A stretch of 12,417 nucleotides of DNA from Clostridia bacterium (GTDB lineage Bacteria; Bacillota; DSM-521; Neomoorellales; SLTJ01), in the NCBI GenBank assembly GCA_014360105.1, contig JACIYD010000014.1, positions 1 to 12,417 on the forward strand, given 5' to 3'. Position numbers and translations under genes: made by a program. Each line of letters begins with the position of its first letter. Position 1 is the first letter of the stretch. Positions 7,441-12,417 of this stretch are shown here, piece by piece. Below the pieces are notes generated by a model. That model was not told where the DNA came from. It made no database searches and saw nothing but the letters and a program-made list of their open reading frames with translations.

Positions 7441-7643
7441 GGGCACTTAGGCAGCGCGGCCTTATCTCCGAAGAAGAGTTGCGCCTGTACGCGGCTATGG
7501 TTGGCTTCCGTAACAAGCTGGTCCACGGGTATGAGGAAGTGTCACCCGAACGCGTTTACGACGTTGCGGCGCACCGCCTTGGTGACTTCGAAAGCTTCAT
7601 CCGCTCGATTTTGGTCCTCCTTGAGAAAAAGCCGCAAGACTAG
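7422..7643 (+). pseudogene. HepT-like toxin (DUF86) C-terminal remnant
   Basis: Seventy-four residues reading D-A-R-D-A-L-R-A-L-R-Q-R-G-L and then V-G-F-R-N-K-L-V-H-G-Y, ending V-L-L-E-K-K-P-Q-D. HepT RNase toxins carry an R-x4-H-x-Y motif; here it is complete at 7509-7532 (R, H, Y all present). A normal HepT is about 135-145 residues, so roughly the first 60-70 residues are missing. The frame is open back to an ATG at 7350, but the extra residues are only the other-frame reading of the MntA remnant, with no family resemblance. The MntA-like frame overlaps the first 19 bases of this remnant. Most likely a decayed pair with an internal deletion; a short expressed protein from an internal start cannot be excluded. 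Confidence 0.68.
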
Positions 7644-7686
7644 TAGTCGGTTCAGGGAGTATCAAAGGCAGGTATAACCGCGGGGA

Positions 7687-8709
7687 TCAGGAATCTTCGT
7701 CTCGTTTGTTTCCCCGCCGGGCCGGCTTGCGTGCAGGGCGGACCAGAGGGGGAACGCCGGGAAAGAGACGCGGCAGGCGCAGGGCGCCGGGTTGCCGCAG
7801 GTAGATGAACCAGTAGGCCAGGCCGACGAAAAGCACGCCCCCGATGATGTTTCCCAGGGTGACGGGGATGAGGTTGCGGAAGAGCCCGGCCACCGAGAGG
7901 GTTGCGGGGTTTATTACGGTTTCGCCCGCCCGGCTGGCAAGGGCGAGCAGGGGTGCCTGGCCTTTAAGCAGCAGCGCGATGGGAATAAAATACATGTTGG
8001 CCACGCTGTGCTCGAAGCCGGAGGCAACGAAGGCGGTAATGGGAAAGAGCATGGCCACCACCTTGTCTACCACGTGGCGGCCGCTGATGGAAAGCCAAAC
8101 GGCGAGGGTGACCAGGGCGTTGCAAAGAATACCGCGGCTCAACGCCACGAAGAACGGGTAGTTCACCTTAGTATGGGCAATAAGGATGGCCCGAGCCCCC
8201 ACCAGACCTTCGTTCATGGCGAACTGGCGCGTGGCGTAGACGAGCAAGACGATGGCCAGAGCACCGAGGAAATTTCCTACGTACACCAGGGCCCAATTGC
8301 GCAGCAAGTCCTGCCAGGTAATCTTTCCCTGGGCAAAGGCCATCACGATAAGGGTATTCCCGGTAAAGAGCTCCGCACCGGCCACCACCACCAGCACCAG
8401 TCCCAGGGTAAAGGCCATGCCCCCGACGAGCTGGGTGAGGCCGAAGCCAAAGGGCGAGTCGTGGATCACCACGGTGTAAAACTGGGCACCGAGGGCAATA
8501 AAGGCGCCGGCAAGGAAGGCGAGGGCCATCGTCGTCCAGGCATCCTGGCGCGCCTTGGTGGCGCCGATCTTTTCGGCCCGCCGCGCGATTTCCCGGGGGG
8601 CGTAAGCATCAACGTGCAGGTCCCAGGGTACGTGCGCCTCTTCCTGACCCGGCCCTCTTGTCACTTCGCTCGCTTCCTTTGGAAACGTACGGACGTCTCG
8701 TTCCAACAC
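7687..8709 (-). CDS. Formate/nitrite (FNT) family channel, probable formate channel
   Basis: A 340-residue inner-membrane protein of the FNT family (FocA/FdhC/NirC), pentameric channels for formate and related anions. Six hydrophobic segments are visible between residues 60 and 303. Family motifs are G-A-F-I-A-L-G at 68-74, G-A-E-L-F-T-G-N at 111-118, N-F-L-G-A-L at 146-151, S-R-G-I-L-C-N at 191-197, and G-F-E-H-S-V-A-N-M at 231-239 with the central pore His234. About 58 polar residues precede the first segment, and the C-terminus is a very basic tail (R-P-A-R-K-P-A-R-R near 324-332). The GTG start at 8709 has AAGGAG ten bases upstream. It is the last gene after formate dehydrogenase and the NuoE-like gene on this strand, which favours formate as the substrate. 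It converges with the purine genes; no T-tailed hairpin is seen in 7644-7686. Confidence 0.92.
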   Translation of the reverse strand: MLERDVRTFPKEASEVTRGPGQEEAHVPWDLHVDAYAPREIARRAEKIGATKARQDAWTTMALAFLAGAFIALGAQFYTVVIHDSPFGFGLTQLVGGMAFTLGLVLVVVAGAELFTGNTLIVMAFAQGKITWQDLLRNWALVYVGNFLGALAIVLLVYATRQFAMNEGLVGARAILIAHTKVNYPFFVALSRGILCNALVTLAVWLSISGRHVVDKVVAMLFPITAFVASGFEHSVANMYFIPIALLLKGQAPLLALASRAGETVINPATLSVAGLFRNLIPVTLGNIIGGVLFVGLAYWFIYLRQPGALRLPRLFPGVPPLVRPARKPARRGNKRDEDS

Positions 8710-8719
8710 CGCTACAATT

Positions 8720-8725
8720 CTCCTT
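8720..8725 (-). promoter_or_regulatory. Ribosome binding site of the FNT channel gene
   Basis: AAGGAG on the minus strand lies ten bases before GTG 8709. The in-frame TTG directly after it is three bases farther away, so GTG is preferred. Confidence 0.7.
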
Positions 8726-8745
8726 GACCTCTCCCCGGCTTTCTT

Positions 8746-8864
8746 GCCCCGCCCTCTCTCCGAAATTTCGCTTTCGCGGGCTTAGGCCTGGGTAGGCTTG
8801 CGCTCTTGCCTGCCGGCATCCATGCCTCAACGGCCGCCTCGGGCATCCACCCCTCGGCCCCCTC
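8746..8864 (-). other. Structured, palindrome-rich part of the FNT leader region
   Basis: On the minus strand this part of the 291-base gap alternates inverted repeats. ATGCC (8846-8842), GGCAT (8826-8822) and ATGCC (8819-8815) give alternative pairings. GGCAGGC (8814-8808) pairs with GCCTACC (8797-8791) with one mismatch around a ten-base loop. CCCGC (8780-8776) can pair with GCGGG (8752-8748), enclosing the perfect palindrome CGAAATTTCG (8770-8761) and a CGC-GAAA-GCG mini-hairpin. Open frames across it are Arg/Ala/Pro-rich and unlike known proteins, so I read it as non-coding. It continues directly from repeat copy 2. Confidence 0.5.
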
Positions 8865-8952
8865 CGCCCTCGCCCTCGCGCAAGTTCGGCTCGCCGCGAT
8901 GCTCCAGTCTCTCGCTGGGAGCCAAAGACCGCCCGATAAAATTTGCGAGGCG
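8865..8952 (-). repeat. Dispersed intergenic element, copy 2 (FNT leader)
   Basis: Minus-strand counterpart of the element before purH. The matching blocks are 8932-8917 (GCGGTCTTTGGCTCCC) and 8880-8865 (CGCGAGGGCGAGGGCG). A first stem, GAC-GCC with GGC-G-GTC (one bulge), takes the place of the strong hairpin of copy 1. A second hairpin pairs GCTCCCAG (8922-8915) with CTGGAGC (8907-8901) around CGAGAGA, with one bulged C; copy 1 can form the equivalent GCTC/GGGC with a wobble. It lies 156 bases before the FNT start and after the NuoE-like gene, in the transcription direction of both. Confidence 0.62.
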
Positions 8953-8955
8953 TCA

Positions 8956-8972
8956 GCAGGCCCGCCCCCTGC
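8956..8972 (-). other. Small hairpin between two short direct repeats after the NuoE-like gene
   Basis: GCAGG (8972-8968) and CCTGC (8960-8956) pair around GGGCGGG. The direct repeat CGCCTCGCA stands on both sides (8995-8987 and 8952-8944). It lies 29 bases after the NuoE-like stop. The following bases are not a T-run, so it is at best a weak terminator or processing site. Confidence 0.35.
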
Positions 8973-9000
8973 AATTTCCTCATTCGTGCGAGGCGCCGAG

Positions 9001-9603
9001 TTATCTAGCGGCGTCAGCGCCCTGACCGTTGCGTTCCGGCGGCACAGGCGCTGCCGCGCCGCTCGCCGCGCGGTATGAGGCAAGAAGCGCCTCCACTTTT
9101 TCCGGCGTCAGCCGGCCGTGCGTTTCGGCATTAATCATCGCCACCGGGGCGAGACCGCAGGCGCCCAGGCAGGCCACCCGTTCCAGGCTGAATTCTTTAT
9201 CCGGCGTGGTGCTCCCGGGCTGGATGCCCAAGGTGCGGCTGAAGGCGTCAAGGATCTTTTGGCCGCCGCGCACGTGGCAAGCCGTACCCAGGCAAACGCG
9301 GATCATGTTTTTCCCGCGCGGCGCGAGATAGAACTGGGCATAAAAGCTGGCCACGCCGAAGACCTCGCTCAGGGGCCGCCGCAGTTCCCTGGCGATGTAG
9401 GCCATGTGTTCCCGCGAAATGTAGCCGTAGCGGCGCTGGACCTCTTGCAGCACCGGGATGAGGGAGCCTTCTTCCTTGCGGTGGCGCGCCAAAATCTTCC
9501 GCAGGGCCTCGGGTGCGGGCGCCAGATGGGTGAACGCCCACGGTTGCGTTTCGTGGCCGGGGGCCGCGCTTGTCTTGGTAGCTTGCGCTTCATGCGTCTG
9601 CAT
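9001..9603 (-). CDS. NuoE-like [2Fe-2S] subunit of a formate dehydrogenase / NAD-linked complex
   Basis: A 200-residue thioredoxin-like ferredoxin of the NuoE / 24-kDa family, which passes electrons between the formate dehydrogenase iron-sulfur chain and a NuoF-type flavin subunit. Cluster ligands are C104, C109, C145 and C149 (C-x4-C and C-x3-C), in C-L-G-T-A-C-H-V-R-G and C-L-G-A-C-G-L-A-P. The helical N-terminal part shows L-I-P-V-L-Q-E-V-Q-R-R-Y-G-Y-I, typical of the family. ATG 9603 is chosen because GGAGGAG lies six bases upstream; a longer frame from 9657 has no such site and adds Gly/Pro-rich residues. The first 28 residues and the last 20 are low-complexity tails. No NuoF partner is inside the window; it would have to be to the right of the formate dehydrogenase or elsewhere. 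The 72-base gap after the dehydrogenase suggests one operon. Confidence 0.9.
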   Translation of the reverse strand: MQTHEAQATKTSAAPGHETQPWAFTHLAPAPEALRKILARHRKEEGSLIPVLQEVQRRYGYISREHMAYIARELRRPLSEVFGVASFYAQFYLAPRGKNMIRVCLGTACHVRGGQKILDAFSRTLGIQPGSTTPDKEFSLERVACLGACGLAPVAMINAETHGRLTPEKVEALLASYRAASGAAAPVPPERNGQGADAAR

Positions 9604-9609
9604 CGAACG

Positions 9610-9616
9610 CTCCTCC
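9610..9616 (-). promoter_or_regulatory. Ribosome binding site deciding the NuoE-like start
   Basis: GGAGGAG on the minus strand, six bases before ATG 9603. It lies inside the longer open frame starting at 9657 and therefore argues against that longer start. Confidence 0.8.
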
Positions 9617-9675
9617 GACGCTGCGGTTTCTAGGCCGGGCCCGGGTTCGCCCCCCACGACGGCCTGCCGGTGGGA

Positions 9676-12417
9676 TCAGCCTCCGGTTCCGGGCCGGTCG
9701 GGTGCGTAGGCCTGGACCGAGCGTCCCACACGGCGCCGCGCGGCGGCCACCTGTCCCGGCGGTGGAGCGGTGGTCCAGCCCTTGACCGTTACCACCTCTT
9801 TTTTCGCTTCTGCCTCGGTGAGCGCCGCTTTGGCCAGGGCCACGCCCCCGCCCTTCAGCTCCGGGATCTTGGCCTCCGGGTCCAGTACGGTGTGCGTGAG
9901 CACATTGGCCGCCGCCTCCGGGTAGTGGAAGGGGACGAAAACCTGGTTCGCCGGGATCTTGTCAGTGACCAAGGCGCGGCAGCGGATGCTACCCCGGGGC
10001 GAGCTAACGGCCACCATCTCGCCTTGGGCCACCTTTAGGCGGGCGGCGACCGCCGGATGGATTTCCACGTAAGGGTCGGGCCGGAAGGTGCCGAGACCAT
10101 AGGAACGCCGGCTCATGGTGTTCGTATGGTAGTGGTAAAGGTGGCGGCCGGTAAGGAGCAGGTAAGGATGGTGATTGTCCGGCCACTCTGCCGGCGGGAT
10201 GAAGTCCACCGGGGCAAAACGGCCCAGGCCGCCCGCAAAGCGCCCGTGGTGCAGGAACTTCGTTCCCGGATGCTCCCGATCCGGGCAGGGCCACTGCAGC
10301 CCCTCGTCTCTCAGGCGATCGTAGAAGATGCCGCCGTAAATGGGCGTAAGCGCGGCAATTTCCTCCATGATGGCCGCTGGCGAGGAATACGACATGGGAT
10401 AACCGAGCCGCGTGGCCAGGTCGGCAACGATCTGCCAGTCGGGCCTGCTCTGCCCCACCGGGGGAATGGCGCGCCGCACCCGCTGCACCCGGCGTTCCGT
10501 ATTGGTGAAGGTGCCGTCCTTCTCGGCAAAGGAAGTGCCAGGCAGGACCACATGTGCCAGCCTCGCCGTTTCCGTAAGGAAAATGTCCTGCACCACGAGG
10601 AAGTCGAGCCGGCCCAGTGCTTCTTTCACCCGGTTGAGGTCGGGGTTACTCACCATGGGGTTCTCGCCCACGATGTAGAGGGCCTTTAAGGTCCCCCGGT
10701 GCGCCGCCTCGAACATTTCCACGACGCTCAGGCCGATCTTGGCCGGTATTCCCCTCCCCCAGGCGGCGGCAAAGCGCTCCCGCGCCGCCTGCCGGTCGAC
10801 GCGCTGGTAACCGGGAAGGTAGTTGGGCAGGGCACCCATGTCGCAGGCGCCTTGGACGTTGTTCTGACCGCGCAGGGGATAGATGCCCGTGCTGGCCCGA
10901 CCGACATTGCCGGTGAGCATCACCAGGTTGGCCAGGGCGCGCACCGTAGCCGTGCCGGACACGTGCTGCGTAATCCCCATGGCGTACAAAAGCGTTGCCC
11001 GGCGGGAGCGGCCGTAAAGGCGGGCGGCGGCGACGATCTTTTCCGCCGGCACACCCGTATAGGCGGCCGCCACCGCCGGCGGGTACTTCTCCAGAATGGG
11101 CCGCATTTCCTCAAAGCCCACGGTGCGGGCAGCGATAAACTCGCGATCGTGGAGCCCCTCTTTCATAATGACGTGCATCAGGCCGTTAATCAGGGCGATA
11201 TCCGTTCCCGGCAAGAGTTGCAAGTGCAGGTCGGCCATCTCGGCCACCGCGGTCTTCCGGGGGTCGACCGCGATGATCTTTGCACCGCGGCGGTGCGCCT
11301 TCTGCAGCCAGAAGTAGACCACGGGGTGGGCCTCGAAGGTATTGGAGCCCACTACCATGATCACTTCCGCCTCCTCCAGCTCGGCGATGGGGTTGGTGGC
11401 GGCGCCGCTGCCAAAGGCGGCGGCCAGGCCGGTAATGGTCGAGGCGTGGCAGAGGCGGGCGGAATTATCGACGTTGTTGGTGCCGATGGCCGCCCGCGCC
11501 AGCTTTTGCAGGAGGTAATTCTCCTCGTTGGTGCACTTGGCCGAACTGATGACGGCTATGGCGTCCGGCCCGTATTCTGCCCTAATGGCCAGGAGGCGCT
11601 GCGCCACGAAGTCCAGGGCCTCGTCCCAGGTGGCCTCGCGCCAAGCTCCACCCTCGCGGATGAGCGGGTGCTGCAGGCGGTCCCGGTGCTGCACGAAATC
11701 CCAGCCGAAGCGGCCCTTTACGCAAAGGAGATTACGGTTCGCCGGACCGTTCGCCGGTACCGCGCCTACAATAACTCCGTTGTTGACTTGCAGGCTCAAA
11801 GCGCACCCGACGCCGCAGTAGGGGCAAACCGTCTGGACTTTTTCCAGGTCGAAAACGCGGCCCTTGCCTTTGATCATTTTCGGTTGCAGCGCACCCGTGG
11901 GGCAGACGTCGATGCAGTTGCCGCAGAAGATACAGGGCGACTGTTCCAGGGGCCGGTCCAGCCCGGCGACAATCTTGGCGTCAAAGCCCCGGTAACCGAA
12001 GTCGTAGACGTTCACACCTACGTTTTCCGCGCACTGGTAGACGCAGCGGCCGCAAAGAATGCATTTCGTATGGTCCCGCTCGAAGAAGGGGTTGGTATTG
12101 TCCGTGGGGTAGTGGCGCATGTCACCTTCGTATTTGGCCTTCTTGACGCCGTATTGGTAGGCGTAGGCCTGGAGGCGGCAATCTCCCGTTTTCTCGCAGG
12201 TGAGGCAGTCTTCCGGATGGTTGGCCAAGAGCAGGTGCAGGATGACCTGCCGCGCGCGGATCACGCGCTCCGAATCCGTGTGCACCACCATGCCTTCGGC
12301 CACCAGGGTGCTGCAGGAGGCGGGGAGGTTACGTGCCCCTTCCACCTCGACGACACAGAGGCGGCAGGAGCCGATGAGGGAAAGCTTTGGATGATAACAG
12401 AGGTGCGGAATGGCGAT
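9676..12417 (-). CDS. fdhA: Formate dehydrogenase catalytic (alpha) subunit, cysteine type, N-terminus off-window
   Basis: The visible 913 residues lack only the extreme N-terminus; the frame is open to the edge, so the GTG at 12345 is internal. The enzyme interconverts formate and CO2 at a molybdenum or tungsten bis-pterin centre. Counting from the edge, domains run: a NuoG-type [2Fe-2S] domain (C7, C18, C21, C35); a His-Cys3 [4Fe-4S] site (H67, C71, C74, C80); two ferredoxin [4Fe-4S] sites (C119-C129, C162-C172); the catalytic-domain [4Fe-4S] site (C198, C201, C205, C232) followed by K234. The metal ligand is C323 in A-R-L-C-H, where selenocysteine enzymes have A-R-V-U-H; H324 is kept. R-G-Q-N-N-V-Q-G-A-C-D-M-G is typical of formate dehydrogenases, and a pterin-binding C-terminal domain ends the protein. 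This architecture fits soluble, cytoplasmic, NAD(P)- or ferredoxin-linked enzymes; no twin-arginine signal can be judged because the start is missing. Confidence 0.94.
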   Translation of the reverse strand: MAIPHLCYHPKLSLIGSCRLCVVEVEGARNLPASCSTLVAEGMVVHTDSERVIRARQVILHLLLANHPEDCLTCEKTGDCRLQAYAYQYGVKKAKYEGDMRHYPTDNTNPFFERDHTKCILCGRCVYQCAENVGVNVYDFGYRGFDAKIVAGLDRPLEQSPCIFCGNCIDVCPTGALQPKMIKGKGRVFDLEKVQTVCPYCGVGCALSLQVNNGVIVGAVPANGPANRNLLCVKGRFGWDFVQHRDRLQHPLIREGGAWREATWDEALDFVAQRLLAIRAEYGPDAIAVISSAKCTNEENYLLQKLARAAIGTNNVDNSARLCHASTITGLAAAFGSGAATNPIAELEEAEVIMVVGSNTFEAHPVVYFWLQKAHRRGAKIIAVDPRKTAVAEMADLHLQLLPGTDIALINGLMHVIMKEGLHDREFIAARTVGFEEMRPILEKYPPAVAAAYTGVPAEKIVAAARLYGRSRRATLLYAMGITQHVSGTATVRALANLVMLTGNVGRASTGIYPLRGQNNVQGACDMGALPNYLPGYQRVDRQAARERFAAAWGRGIPAKIGLSVVEMFEAAHRGTLKALYIVGENPMVSNPDLNRVKEALGRLDFLVVQDIFLTETARLAHVVLPGTSFAEKDGTFTNTERRVQRVRRAIPPVGQSRPDWQIVADLATRLGYPMSYSSPAAIMEEIAALTPIYGGIFYDRLRDEGLQWPCPDREHPGTKFLHHGRFAGGLGRFAPVDFIPPAEWPDNHHPYLLLTGRHLYHYHTNTMSRRSYGLGTFRPDPYVEIHPAVAARLKVAQGEMVAVSSPRGSIRCRALVTDKIPANQVFVPFHYPEAAANVLTHTVLDPEAKIPELKGGGVALAKAALTEAEAKKEVVTVKGWTTAPPPGQVAAARRRVGRSVQAYAPDRPGTGG

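Noticed and set aside
7638..7648. GACTAGTAGTC palindrome between the convergent genes as a shared terminator
   Set aside because: A one-base loop and five-base arms without a T-run cannot make a terminator hairpin.
7792..8727. Long plus-strand open frame opposite the FNT gene
   Set aside because: It is the antisense reading of a clear membrane-channel gene; the product is Gly/His/Gln-rich with no family motif.
8609..8983. Second minus-strand open frame through the same gap into the FNT gene
   Set aside because: It reads the FNT N-terminal region in the wrong frame and has the same low-complexity composition.
8712..9083. Minus-strand open frame of 123 codons across the gap before the FNT gene
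   Set aside because: It overlaps the end of the NuoE-like gene, is Arg/Ala/Pro-rich, has no ribosome site, and crosses the repeat and palindromes; it is a by-product of GC-rich non-coding sequence.
12343..12345. GTG at 12345 as the start of formate dehydrogenase
   Set aside because: The frame stays open to the window edge and the upstream residues supply three of the four [2Fe-2S] cysteines, so the gene starts outside the window.
1..12417. CRISPR array, tRNA, rRNA or insertion sequence
   Set aside because: No regularly spaced repeats, cloverleaf, rRNA core or transposase motifs were seen anywhere in the window.

Overview
This GC-rich window looks like the chromosome of an anaerobic, probably Gram-positive (Clostridia / Thermoanaerobacterales-like) bacterium with formate-based one-carbon metabolism. 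The evidence is tight same-strand gene packing, strong GGAGG-type ribosome sites with TTG, GTG and ATG starts, a purine operon, and a large iron-sulfur formate dehydrogenase beside a formate/nitrite-family channel. The assignment rests on gene content and style only; no marker gene fixes the species.

Positions 1-7242 (plus strand) are a de novo purine cluster: the last 27 codons of purF, a PfkB-family sugar/nucleoside kinase, a PurN-like formyltransferase with a divergent N-terminal loop and a C-terminal extension, a HAD-family phosphatase-like protein resembling methanogen EhaR, then purH, purM and purD. The kinase, formyltransferase and HAD genes sit where a plain purN might be expected and may form an uncharacterised three-gene module.

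Positions 7243-7643 hold two N-terminally truncated remnants of an MntA/HepT toxin-antitoxin pair.

Positions 7687-12417 (minus strand, convergent with the purine genes) read, in transcription order: a cysteine-type formate dehydrogenase catalytic subunit that runs off the right edge, a NuoE-like [2Fe-2S] subunit, a 291-base non-coding gap, and an FNT-family formate/nitrite channel. Together they would move formate across the membrane and interconvert formate and CO2 with a reduced carrier. Formate is also the one-carbon source of the 10-formyl-tetrahydrofolate used by PurH and PurN, so the two halves of the window are metabolically linked.

The main non-coding observation is a pair of similar elements of about 90 bases. 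One lies between the HAD gene and purH, the other between the NuoE-like gene and the FNT channel. Each is in the orientation of its downstream gene, and both share two collinear conserved blocks with almost identical spacing and local hairpins. This looks like a dispersed intergenic repeat or a structured leader RNA that I cannot name.
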